Counted from the first letter of the stretch, positions 1 to 5,826 are shown. The stretch: DNA of 7,477 bases from an uncultured Campylobacter sp. (GCF_938030785.1 NZ_CALHIK010000151.1:1-7477); one strand, 5' to 3'. The notes: generated by a model not told the origin, from the letters alone. Numbers and translations are program-made.

Positions 1-769
1 CAATTGATTTTGCAATTGAAGTCCACCCTGTTGGTTGTATTGGTTCTAAGGCTTTTCCTATTCTTTCTGCATTCAAATCTCCAATTGGATAAATTAACTC
101 ATTTGCACCACATGATTCATCTTTTTTAGAAGCCGTATTATCTCCTTTATGACCAAATACTCTTATTCCTACTTTTGCATTAGCCGGCATTTCTGATAAA
201 ACTTTTTTGATAGATTCTTTTGCGATTTGCATCATTGTTTTATCTCCAATTTTCTTTACCATTGAACCTGATGCATCTAAGACTATTTCTACGTTAACAT
301 TCATATTCTCTTCAATTTTTTCATGAGTGAATGGGTTTTCCATATCTTTTTTAAAAATTACATAAGAAAATCTATCTATTGTTTCAAATGGTGTGTAGTC
401 ATAACCTGCGATATATAAAAGTTGTTTAAATAGACGCTGAATTTCTTCTTCGGAAGCATTTTCATCCAATGCTGGTTCTATTTTTTTCAACTCTCTTTGA
501 ACATCCTCTTTCCATATATTATGTTTTTTTAAATAATTATTTTCCTTTGCATCTGGTGATTGGTATAATCCTCCCGCTTCATCAACTATTGCTTCATAAG
601 TATAAACAGGATCTGGCAGGTCCCCATTGACGCCTTTTGCTATTTGTAACTCTTCTTCTGAAAGATTAGTAGTTACATTTGCTTCGACTTTATCCTCCTT
701 ACCATATGCAATTAAAGATAAACTAACCAAGATAAGCATTAATATTGTAAATTTTTTTGTTTTTTTCAT
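1..769 (-). CDS. VWA-domain protein, Bacillus-like, partial at the window edge
   Basis: The reading frame starts at ATG 769-767 and is still open at base 1, giving 256 residues with the C-terminus missing. Residues 1-21 form a signal-like segment (MKKTKK, then a hydrophobic core ending LSLIA). Residues about 30-155 are acidic and helical. A VWA domain begins near 157 with the metal-binding (MIDAS) motif D165-A-S167-G-S169; T250 in TGWTSIA is a candidate for the MIDAS threonine, and the later Asp motif would lie outside the window. VWA domains bind ligands through a divalent metal. From memory the protein resembles the extracellular VWA proteins of Bacillus (B. subtilis YwmC/YwmD type). Where a lipoprotein would have Cys, residue 22 is Tyr (LIAYG), so lipid anchoring is probably lost. 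GGAGG at 780-784 lies 10 bases before the ATG. Composition differs sharply from all genes to the right. The VWA call is secure; the cellular role is unknown. Confidence 0.85.
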   Translation of the reverse strand, partial: MKKTKKFTILMLILVSLSLIAYGKEDKVEANVTTNLSEEELQIAKGVNGDLPDPVYTYEAIVDEAGGLYQSPDAKENNYLKKHNIWKEDVQRELKKIEPALDENASEEEIQRLFKQLLYIAGYDYTPFETIDRFSYVIFKKDMENPFTHEKIEENMNVNVEIVLDASGSMVKKIGDKTMMQIAKESIKKVLSEMPANAKVGIRVFGHKGDNTASKKDESCGANELIYPIGDLNAERIGKALEPIQPTGWTSIAKSI

Positions 770-779
770 ATTAATTACG

Positions 780-786
780 CCTCCCC
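780..786 (-). promoter_or_regulatory. Strong ribosome binding site of the VWA gene
   Basis: Read on the minus strand the sequence is GGGGAGG, with the core GGAGG at 784-780, ten bases before the ATG. Such a strong, purine-only site is typical of Firmicutes and supports this start and the Bacillus-like origin of the left segment. Confidence 0.75.
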
Positions 787-808
787 TTTTTTTGGATTTC
801 GTTGGGTC

Positions 809-817
809 ATTATAACA
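809..817 (-). promoter_or_regulatory. Extended -10 promoter of the VWA gene
   Basis: On the minus strand bases 817-809 read TGTTATAAT, a perfect TATAAT (814-809) preceded by TGn, the extended -10 element of sigma-A promoters. No convincing -35 box sits 16-18 bases upstream, which an extended -10 tolerates. Transcription would start near 802, giving a leader of roughly 33 bases before the ATG. Confidence 0.55.
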
Positions 818-935
818 TTTTTGATTTAAACAAGCTGTTACAAACAACCTATATAAAGAAAAAAGTACTCAAAAAATGGATACTCAATCTTAACATATCG
901 CACGAAATTTTATCCGTTTTTATATACGAACATTA

Positions 936-941
936 TATAAT
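936..941 (+). promoter_or_regulatory. Likely -10 box (TATAAT) of the 969 gene
   Basis: TATAAT sits 27 bases before the ATG at 969, in a strongly AT-rich stretch (about 905-955) with T-rich runs upstream and no clear -35 box. Campylobacter housekeeping promoters typically have a good -10 box with AT-rich periodic DNA in place of a -35 hexamer, so this fits. Transcription would start near 948, leaving a short leader that contains the ribosome site GGAAAGAGG (960-968). Confidence 0.5.
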
Positions 942-968
942 TATCAAAATTTTTTCCAAGGAAAGAGG

Positions 969-2204
969 ATGAAAAAGCTCGCTACGATACTTGCGCTGCT
1001 CTGTGCGGCGGCGTTTGCCAAGGAGTATGAGTATATGGTGCAAAGTATGAGCTACAGCTCACTCGGAGAGCGTAAGGAGAGCACGCATCTAAGCTATGAC
1101 GCGGCGGCGCGCAAGCTAGAGCAGATAAGAGACAGGAACTCCTCGGACGGCCTAGGCTCTAGCTACAAAGAGATCAGCTACTTTGACGAAAAGGGAGGAA
1201 TGGTTAAATTTGAAGTATTTAACCTCGATCTTAAAAGCGGCAAGTGGAAAAAAATAGAAGACTACATGGAAAGCGTCAAAGACGGCATCACGACGCGCGA
1301 GAGCAATTCGATAGCGGATGACGGCACGCGCAATGCGAGCAAAACCGTCTCCAGCTACGACGGCAACGCAACCGAAGATGTGCGATATAAGCTCATAAAG
1401 GGCAAATGGCATAAAGAGAGCATGAACAGATCCGTAAGAAACGCGTGGGATAAGGAGGAGCTTACGATAAGCTTCAAATGGGACGGCAAGAGCTGGCAAC
1501 CCAAAGATAAGACCGAAATTTTCTACGACGCCACAGGAGAGATGAACGGATACGTAACCTACGAGTTTGTAAACGGCGCGTGGCAAAACAGCGAGCGAGA
1601 GATGCTTAACGGCGATCGAAACGGTAGCTACGAGCAGATCCGCAGCACCTTTAAGGGCGGCGCGTGGCAAAACGCGACGATGAGCAAGCACGAGCTTGAT
1701 GCCGCAAAGGGTGAGGAGGTCGTTACGAGCTTCATCTGGAATGACGAGAAGGGCGCGTGGGATAATATGAGCAAACAGACCACTATCAAGAAGGGCGCGG
1801 ATCTTAATATGACCTCTTATCTGTGGGATGAGCAGCTTAAAGATTGGGTCAAAAGCTACTCAAACGGCGAAATTTACGATAAATCGGGCGAGCGCCCGCT
1901 CGTGCAAAGCCACGAATCAAATTCCAGTAGCGGCAAATACGTCTATAGCTACGACGAGCACGGCAGCAATACCGCGATGGATATCTACAAACTCGACGCG
2001 AGCGGCAAATGGGTGCAAACCGGGCGCTCGGAGGCCACTTACGATACCCAAATCCCGGCAGATAGCGTGGGATACGGAGCCGCGCTGATGATGTTTGAGA
2101 TGCCTAGCGCCTACGCGATAACGAGCTTTAAGGAATTTAAGCTTAAAGACGGAAAATCCGAGGTCATAACGGAAAAGACGTGGAAATATAAAAAGATAAA
2201 ATAG
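969..2204 (+). CDS. Secreted Trp-repeat protein (411 aa), function unknown
   Basis: An N-terminal signal peptide (MKKLATILALLCAAAFA, likely cut after A17) marks export to the periplasm or beyond. The mature protein is built of about eight to nine units of roughly 28-30 residues. Each is marked by a Gly/Lys-Trp turn (GKW, GAW, KSW) followed by polar residues and then a Tyr-Asp or aromatic beta strand. The marker tryptophans are W93, W147, W176, W205, W233, W264, W293, W348 and W405, so spacings are about 29 or double that. Such Trp/Tyr-Asp repeats suggest an extended beta-rich fold, vaguely like repeat families common in Bacteroidetes, but I cannot name a family. The start is supported by GGAAAGAGG directly upstream. 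It is paralogous to the protein at 2926-4374, sharing Trp spacing and a similar C-terminus (SGKW, then LKDG and a final W). No enzyme motif is visible. Being first after the composition switch, it may lead a locus. Confidence 0.85.
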   Translation: MKKLATILALLCAAAFAKEYEYMVQSMSYSSLGERKESTHLSYDAAARKLEQIRDRNSSDGLGSSYKEISYFDEKGGMVKFEVFNLDLKSGKWKKIEDYMESVKDGITTRESNSIADDGTRNASKTVSSYDGNATEDVRYKLIKGKWHKESMNRSVRNAWDKEELTISFKWDGKSWQPKDKTEIFYDATGEMNGYVTYEFVNGAWQNSEREMLNGDRNGSYEQIRSTFKGGAWQNATMSKHELDAAKGEEVVTSFIWNDEKGAWDNMSKQTTIKKGADLNMTSYLWDEQLKDWVKSYSNGEIYDKSGERPLVQSHESNSSSGKYVYSYDEHGSNTAMDIYKLDASGKWVQTGRSEATYDTQIPADSVGYGAALMMFEMPSAYAITSFKEFKLKDGKSEVITEKTWKYKKIK

Positions 2205-2220
2205 CGTTTGAAGATGCGTC

Positions 2221-2247
2221 GGTAAAATTTAGCCGCGAAATTTTACC
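2221..2247. terminator. Perfect 10-bp inverted repeat after the first Trp-repeat gene
   Basis: GGTAAAATTT (2221-2230) and AAATTTTACC (2238-2247) are exact reverse complements around a 7-base loop, starting 17 bases after the stop codon at 2204. The position suits a transcription end. However, the stem is AT-rich and is not followed by a T run, so a terminator role is only possible; an RNA end-protecting hairpin is equally likely. Confidence 0.35.
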
Positions 2248-2397
2248 TGCGCGGCCTTGCGCGAAAGTCGCGGTTAAATTTAGCGGACGAGCAATATTCG
2301 TGCGAGTGCTGCGGTTAAAATTTAGCGGCATAACAGTATTTATGCGAGAGCCGCGATTAAATTTAGCTAGCGCGGAGGCATTCGTGCGCCGCGTAAA

Positions 2398-2411
2398 TTT
2401 TAAAATTTAAA
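2398..2411 (+). repeat. AT element TTTTAAAATTTAAA, copy 1
   Basis: First of four exact copies of this 14-mer in the spacers of the window (others at 5500, 5595 and 5798). It lies 53 bases before the ATG of the 142-aa gene, where it could serve as an AT-rich promoter element. Confidence 0.5.
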
Positions 2412-2464
2412 TCCTGCGCGGCAGCAGGTCCGTACGCAGCGGCGGCAAAAGAAAAGGTTGAAAA

Positions 2465-2893
2465 ATGGCTTTACCCAGAGCGACAAGAACGGCTATTTCG
2501 GCTTTAATTTCGGCGAGTATCTGTTTCGGCGTCGTAGCGGCGCAAGATCACGCCGCGGCAAGCGAGCAAAAACAGACGATAGGGGGCGGCGGGAGAGATG
2601 ATCTGGCGCCCGCAGGCAAGCAAAGTAGCGAAATAAGCGCGACAAAGCGCGCAGACGAGCAAGGCGGCGAGGCGCAAAATTTTAAAATCAAAAAGCGCTA
2701 TTTTCGCAGCTGTTCGTGCTTGCACAAACAAAAATCAAAGGAGCCCGCCCGCCTCTACGATGAAATTTCGCAAGAGCAGGCCGAAAGATCGGCGGCCTAT
2801 TTCATCGGCTATTTCAAAGAGGGCAAGCTAAGCCGCTATGAGAAAATTTACGAAGGTGAAAGAGCTTTTTCGAGCGAGGATATAAAGCGGTAG
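2465..2893 (+). CDS. Small exported protein (142 aa), function unknown
   Basis: Residues 1-26 look like a signal peptide (MALPRATRTA, a hydrophobic stretch to about 24, cut near VVAA/QD). Residues 30-75 are a low-complexity Gly/Ala/Gln/Glu-rich stretch likely to be disordered. A basic segment with a Cys pair (C83-S-C85 in RSCSC) follows. The C-terminal 40 residues look folded, with YFIGYFKEGKLSRYEKIYEG at about 112-131. That block resembles the KTRRLEKIY region near the N-terminus of the mature Trp-repeat protein encoded next, so the two may be distantly related or interact. The likely ribosome site is AAAAGG at 2452-2457. The stop lies 32 bases before the following gene, which suggests cotranscription. 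The polar end (SSEDIKR) is abrupt and the protein could be a truncated relative of longer proteins, but I found no frame that restores it. No family recognised. Confidence 0.65.
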   Translation: MALPRATRTAISALISASICFGVVAAQDHAAASEQKQTIGGGGRDDLAPAGKQSSEISATKRADEQGGEAQNFKIKKRYFRSCSCLHKQKSKEPARLYDEISQEQAERSAAYFIGYFKEGKLSRYEKIYEGERAFSSEDIKR

Positions 2894-2925
2894 ACGCGAT
2901 TTAAAATTCAGATAAAGGAGCGGTC

Positions 2926-4374
2926 ATGAGAGGTGTTTTTAAAATTTCACCCAAGGACGCGGCAAATTTTGCGGCGCTAAATTTAAAGGCGCGAGCGATT
3001 ATTTTGGCGGGCGCTTTTGGGGCGCAGGCGGCGGTTTCGGCAGACAAGCTTCGAGCGCGGGCGGCAGTTTTAGCAGGCTCTATTTTGGCGGCGACATTAG
3101 CGCTCGCGATGCCTGCGGGCGCAACCGAGACGGACGAGACGCACGAAACGGCATCAAATTTCAAGGCGCGAACGGATAAAATTTGCCTACAAAAGACGAG
3201 CTACAAAACAGAGGGCGGAGCTGTGCCGCGCTATGAATATAAAGTTAGCCAAAACTACGACGCCAAAACCCGCCGCCTAGAAAAAATCTACAAAAAGAGC
3301 AGCGAAGAGGGAACCTCCGTATCGAAAAGCTTTAGCAAATTTGACGAAAGCGGCGAGCGCGAGATCGAAAATGTCGAATACGACTGGGACGCGAATACAA
3401 ACAAATTTCGCGAAACGGCGATAAGCAAGCAGGAGATCGCAAAGGACGGCTCGAAAATTTATTTCAGCCTGCAAAAGGACGGCAAGCCATACGAGGGTGA
3501 AAAAGCCGTCGAAAAGCGCGAGGGTAAAACGGAAATTTTACAAAATTTCACGCTAAAAAAAGGCAGATGGACGCCGACACACCTTACAAAAAGGATTGTC
3601 GATGAAAGCGACAGAAATAATTTCGTAGCGACCTATAAATGGAACGCCAAAGCGAAAAAATGGGTGCCGTACGAAAAATCGATATACCACTACAACGGCG
3701 ACGCTTACGCGGGCTCCGAAGGCTACGCGTGGCGCGGCAAATGGGTGCCGCTTACAAAGCAGACGGTCTTTACGGCGGCGGACGGAACGCGCAGCGAGAT
3801 AAATTTTGTGTGGCGCGACGGCGCCTGGGGGCGCGATGAAAAGATCTTGCGCAAGATCGAGCCCAAGTATAGGCGCTTTAGCGAGCTAAGATCGCGCTGG
3901 GACGCCGCAAAAAACGAGTGGAGGGAGTACTACAAAAACGTGCACGAGGAGACCGAGGAGAGCAGGCCTCTACGCGAGCAAACCGCGCTTTGGCGCGAGG
4001 AGTCGCAGCGTTGGGAGGTCGTGTTTGAAAACGAGTTTGGCTACGATGCGCGCGGCAACGTGATAAAAAATCGCCAGGTTTCCGATGGCAAGCAATACGA
4101 GTATATCTACGACTACGACGAGGCAGGCAACAACATCTCCATCATCCTGCGCGAGCCTGATGAGAGCGGCAAATGGCGCGAGACGCAAAGAACGCAAAAC
4201 GTCTTTGAGCCTGAAATTTTAGCGCACGACGTCCTAGATCGCGGCTTCATCGGTGACTACATAGCCGCGGGCAAAAACGCGATCAAAAGCAGCAAGCAGT
4301 ATTTTCTAAAAGACGGCGAGTTTAAGCTAAACGAAACTCGCGAGTGGGTTTACGGCAAATGCGAGCCGCAATAA
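2926..4374 (+). CDS. Exported Trp-repeat protein (482 aa), paralogue of the 969 gene product
   Basis: The mature part repeats a unit of about 27-31 residues marked by W215, W246, W273, W301, W332, W363, W417 and W474. These spacings (31, 27, 28, 31, 31, 54, 57) nearly match those of the product of 969-2204. Shared blocks include YEYxVS and YDAxxRxLE near the mature N-terminus, then YDYDEAGNN, SGKW, LKDG and a terminal Trp. The N-terminus is unusual: a signal-like core at about 46-60 ends in an AGA cleavage site near residue 66, but a 45-residue extension containing another hydrophobic stretch (about 24-37) comes first. The start is nevertheless supported by AAAGGAG at 2914-2920, five bases before the ATG, and no other ATG precedes the signal core. 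Probably periplasmic or surface-located, beta-rich, with no visible catalytic motif. It lies between two closely spaced genes in a likely operon. Confidence 0.85.
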   Translation: MRGVFKISPKDAANFAALNLKARAIILAGAFGAQAAVSADKLRARAAVLAGSILAATLALAMPAGATETDETHETASNFKARTDKICLQKTSYKTEGGAVPRYEYKVSQNYDAKTRRLEKIYKKSSEEGTSVSKSFSKFDESGEREIENVEYDWDANTNKFRETAISKQEIAKDGSKIYFSLQKDGKPYEGEKAVEKREGKTEILQNFTLKKGRWTPTHLTKRIVDESDRNNFVATYKWNAKAKKWVPYEKSIYHYNGDAYAGSEGYAWRGKWVPLTKQTVFTAADGTRSEINFVWRDGAWGRDEKILRKIEPKYRRFSELRSRWDAAKNEWREYYKNVHEETEESRPLREQTALWREESQRWEVVFENEFGYDARGNVIKNRQVSDGKQYEYIYDYDEAGNNISIILREPDESGKWRETQRTQNVFEPEILAHDVLDRGFIGDYIAAGKNAIKSSKQYFLKDGEFKLNETREWVYGKCEPQ

Positions 4375-4389
4375 AATTCGGAAAGCCTC

Positions 4390-4941
4390 ATGAACGAGCC
4401 TTATATCGTTAAAATTTCAGATAGCGACGCGATGATGTTCGGCTGCGAAGCGGACGAGCGGGTGCGCGAATTTGCCGCTAAATTTGACGGCTGGGAGTAC
4501 GAAAGCGAGTTTGAGCGGACCAGCTATCTGCTCGGCACGGACGTTTTTATCGAGGTCGCTAGCGAGGAGAGCTTAAATGAAGGCGCTTTACGCGCTCAAA
4601 TTCCAAACGAAAAGTCTTTGGACGCTGGCGGCGGCGCGGCGTTTTTGAGCCTGCGCGAATGGGACGGCAAGGAGCACTGGCGGATTCGCGCGAGCGATGA
4701 AATTTTACGCGCCATCAGCGAGGATGAGGACGGCGGTGCGGCGTATCTGCTCCTTAGCCCAAGACATATCGCCGCAGATGAGCTGCGAGGCGCCTTTGCG
4801 GACAAGCCGCCGCAGGAATTTGCGCGCATTACCCGGGCTCTCGAAACTAAATACGACTGCAAAGACCGAATGCTCTGCTACGTCGTTTGCTATTTTACGC
4901 CGAAGGGCAAAGAGGGGATGCGGGCGGACTTCGGCGTCTGA
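4390..4941 (+). CDS. Acidic cytosolic protein (183 aa), function unknown
   Basis: The gene follows the Trp-repeat gene after 15 bases and is probably translated from the same message; only a weak site (GGAAAG, about 4380-4385) precedes the ATG. There is no signal peptide or membrane segment, so it should stay in the cytoplasm. It is strongly acidic, with hydrophobic strands such as DVFIEVAS (51-58) and AAYLLLSP (117-124), tryptophans at 35, 91 and 97, and four cysteines (C19, C157, C163, C167), three of them clustered near the end in CKDRMLCYVVCYF. The mix of strands and helices in a compact acidic protein is like many immunity-type or adaptor proteins, but this is only an impression; I recognise no family and see no catalytic motif. 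Codon use matches its neighbours. Confidence 0.75.
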   Translation: MNEPYIVKISDSDAMMFGCEADERVREFAAKFDGWEYESEFERTSYLLGTDVFIEVASEESLNEGALRAQIPNEKSLDAGGGAAFLSLREWDGKEHWRIRASDEILRAISEDEDGGAAYLLLSPRHIAADELRGAFADKPPQEFARITRALETKYDCKDRMLCYVVCYFTPKGKEGMRADFGV

Positions 4942-5109
4942 ATTTAAAGCGCGGCGGATTAAATTTAAAATTTGACCGCACGGCATGCTTGCGCCGAATA
5001 GCGAGAGTTTGATCCTGCGCGTAAGACCTGCGCCGTATGGGCGCAAGTGAAATTTATAAATTTCTAGCGACGAAATTTAAACTGCCGCGATGAGCGAAAT
5101 GAGGTCAAA
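4942..5109. other. Spacer with an 8-bp inverted repeat
   Basis: No gene is seen in these 168 bases. CTTGCGCC (4988-4995) is exactly complementary to GGCGCAAG (5040-5047), which could pair across a 44-base interval. The sequence is otherwise AT-word-rich (TTAAATTTAAAATTT near 4960-4975, AAATTTATAAATTT near 5050-5063). The ribosome site of the next gene (GAGG, 5101-5104) is at its right end. Confidence 0.4.
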
Positions 5110-5457
5110 ATGATAAAATCCATAAAATTTAGGGGCGAAAGCATCGAGGAGCTGGAAGTTTGGTACTACGCCCCAAAGCACGAATACAGCGCGGCGGAGT
5201 TCGCGCAACAGTGCGGCAAGCTCGTGCGCGCGGACTTTGGGCTCGCCTCCCTTTACGAGATAAAATTTGAAAAATTTACGCCCTGCGAGCCCGATGATTT
5301 TATGAAAGAGCGTATAGCGGCTGCTTTGAGCGCGGCGGCTCTATCGGATGAGCCTGAAAATTTCGCAATGGGCGGCGAGAACGACTGGGACTGGCAGGAG
5401 TACTCGTTTGAGGCGAGCGGACAGCGATTTCTACGTATCTGGGCGACATCGGCTTGA
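5110..5457 (+). CDS. Small cytosolic protein (115 aa), probably truncated by a frameshift
   Basis: The start is supported by GAGG at 5101-5104, five bases before the ATG. No signal peptide or membrane segment is visible. Notable stretches are EELEVWYYAPKHEY (13-26), RADFGLASLYEIKFEKF (40-56) and NDWDWQEYSFEASGQRF (91-107), which look like strands of a compact alpha/beta protein. The end is suspicious. After about residue 107 the called frame gives only LRIWATSA and a stop, while another frame, open from 5412, continues with protein-like sequence (GDIGLINLAPLSGFEAK, then SSGAYHRAETHFIEP) to a stop at 5562-5564. One missing base in the TTT run at 5428-5430 would join them into a protein of about 151 residues. 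It may therefore be a pseudogene, or a sequencing error may have broken it. No family recognised. Confidence 0.7.
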   Translation: MIKSIKFRGESIEELEVWYYAPKHEYSAAEFAQQCGKLVRADFGLASLYEIKFEKFTPCEPDDFMKERIAAALSAAALSDEPENFAMGGENDWDWQEYSFEASGQRFLRIWATSA

Positions 5458-5464
5458 TAAATTT

Positions 5465-5483
5465 AGCCCCGCTATCGGGCTTT
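5465..5483 (+). terminator. Possible terminator hairpin after the 5110 gene
   Basis: Bases 5465-5481 can fold as a GC-rich stem (CCCG/CGGG with loop CTAT, plus AG/CT outside one bulged C), followed by only three T. It lies eight bases after the called stop at 5457. The T run is too short for a confident call, and if the frameshift idea for this gene is right, the hairpin lies within coding sequence. Confidence 0.3.
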
Positions 5484-5499
5484 GAGGCGAAGTGCGAGT

Positions 5500-5513
5500 T
5501 TTTAAAATTTAAA
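5500..5513 (+). repeat. AT element TTTTAAAATTTAAA, copy 2
   Basis: Exact copy of the 14-mer. A 13-of-14 match on the opposite strand lies about 50 bases further right (5561-5573 region), and another exact copy is at 5595. Confidence 0.5.
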
Positions 5514-5594
5514 GTTTCAAGCGGCGCATACCATCGCGCCGAAACGCATTTCATCGAGCCTTAAATTTTAAAATTTCGGTCGCGAGCTTTCGGA

Positions 5595-5608
5595 TTTTAA
5601 AATTTAAA
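5595..5608 (+). repeat. AT element TTTTAAAATTTAAA, copy 3
   Basis: Exact copy of the 14-mer, in the middle of the spacer between the 115-aa and 118-aa genes. Confidence 0.5.
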
Positions 5609-5797
5609 CGGAGCTGGGCTTTGAGGTGTAGCGCGAATTTTGCGGCGCGGTAAAATAGCAGCGCAAACGATAAAAACGGCGCTCGCTAAGTAGAATTTTA
5701 TAAAAGGTGAAATGCGGCGCGCCGTATTTAGGACGCAAAAAGCTTAAACGGGCTTATGAAGTAAATTTCGATCTAAATTTAGGCGAGGTACCAAAAA

Positions 5798-5811
5798 TTT
5801 TAAAATTTAAA
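5798..5811 (+). repeat. AT element TTTTAAAATTTAAA, copy 4
   Basis: Exact copy of the 14-mer ending 15 bases before the ATG at 5827 and directly before the ribosome site AAGGAG (5815-5820). The duplicate gene at 7279 has a related AAATTTAAA in the same place, so this block may belong to the duplicated leader. Confidence 0.5.
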
Positions 5812-5826
5812 TGCAAGGAGTGAAAA

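Larger units (their letters stand above)
2205..2464. repeat. 260-base spacer with degenerate 41-42 bp tandem repeats
   Basis: Three to four imperfect copies of a unit beginning GCGGTTAAATTTAGCGG occur at about 2221, 2270, 2311 and 2353, with periods of 41 and 42 for the last three. After the conserved box each copy has a short self-complementary stretch whose sequence differs but whose pairing remains: ACGA/TCGT (2287-2290 with 2298-2301), GCATAA/TTATGC (2328-2333 with 2340-2345) and GCGC/GCGC (2370-2373 with 2386-2389). A further small hairpin, CCTGC/GCAGG, lies at 2413-2428. One frame is open through the repeats, but it has no start codon and looks like a by-product of the repeat. No gene is called here. 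Confidence 0.6.
5412..5564 (+). pseudogene. Likely displaced C-terminal part of the 5110 gene
   Basis: This frame is shifted relative to the gene at 5110 and is open from just after a TGA at 5409-5411 to TAA at 5562-5564. It has no start codon of its own. From about 5430 its translation (TYLGDIGLINLAPLSG, EAKCEFLKFKVSSGAY, HRAETHFIEP) has the amino-acid mix and codon use of the neighbouring genes, unlike typical spacer. One base gained near 5428-5431 would fuse it to the upstream 107 residues. It is a proposal from reading only; a homologue of about 150 residues would confirm it. Confidence 0.4.
5565..5826. other. Gene-free spacer before the first 118-aa gene
   Basis: No gene is seen in these 262 bases. 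The stretch holds AT-element copies 3 and 4, and a second copy of GGGCTTTGAGG at 5616-5626 (first at 5477-5487), each followed by a similar GCGAxTTTT stretch, so part of the spacer seems duplicated. A weak TATAAA occurs at 5699-5704. A ribosome-site-like AAAAGG followed by an 11-codon ORF (5712-5747) is too short to call. Confidence 0.4.

Noticed and set aside
627..815. A 62-codon plus-strand frame across the start of the VWA gene
   Set aside because: It is antisense to the VWA gene and its promoter, has no ribosome site and gives an unlikely composition.
1152..1691. A 179-codon minus-strand frame inside the first Trp-repeat gene
   Set aside because: It is a shadow of the real gene: the plus strand has the signal peptide, ribosome site and repeat periodicity.
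2221..2390. A possible CRISPR array in the tandem repeats
   Set aside because: The repeats are degenerate, the period is too short for repeat plus unique spacer, and the intervening parts resemble each other; no cas gene is near.
2205..2410. A plus-strand frame open through the tandem repeats, continuing past the stop of the first Trp-repeat gene in another frame
   Set aside because: It has no start, and its peptide simply mirrors the DNA repeat. The paralogue ends at the same place (final W plus a few residues), so the called stop is natural.
5003..5017. GAGAGTTTGATCCTG, identical to the start of 16S rRNA genes
   Set aside because: The match is only 15 bases; the flanking bases do not continue as 16S rRNA. 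It is taken as chance, though a primer-related artefact cannot be fully excluded.
5712..5747. An 11-codon ORF behind AAAAGG
   Set aside because: Too short to call and with no sign of conservation or a pairing leader-peptide structure.
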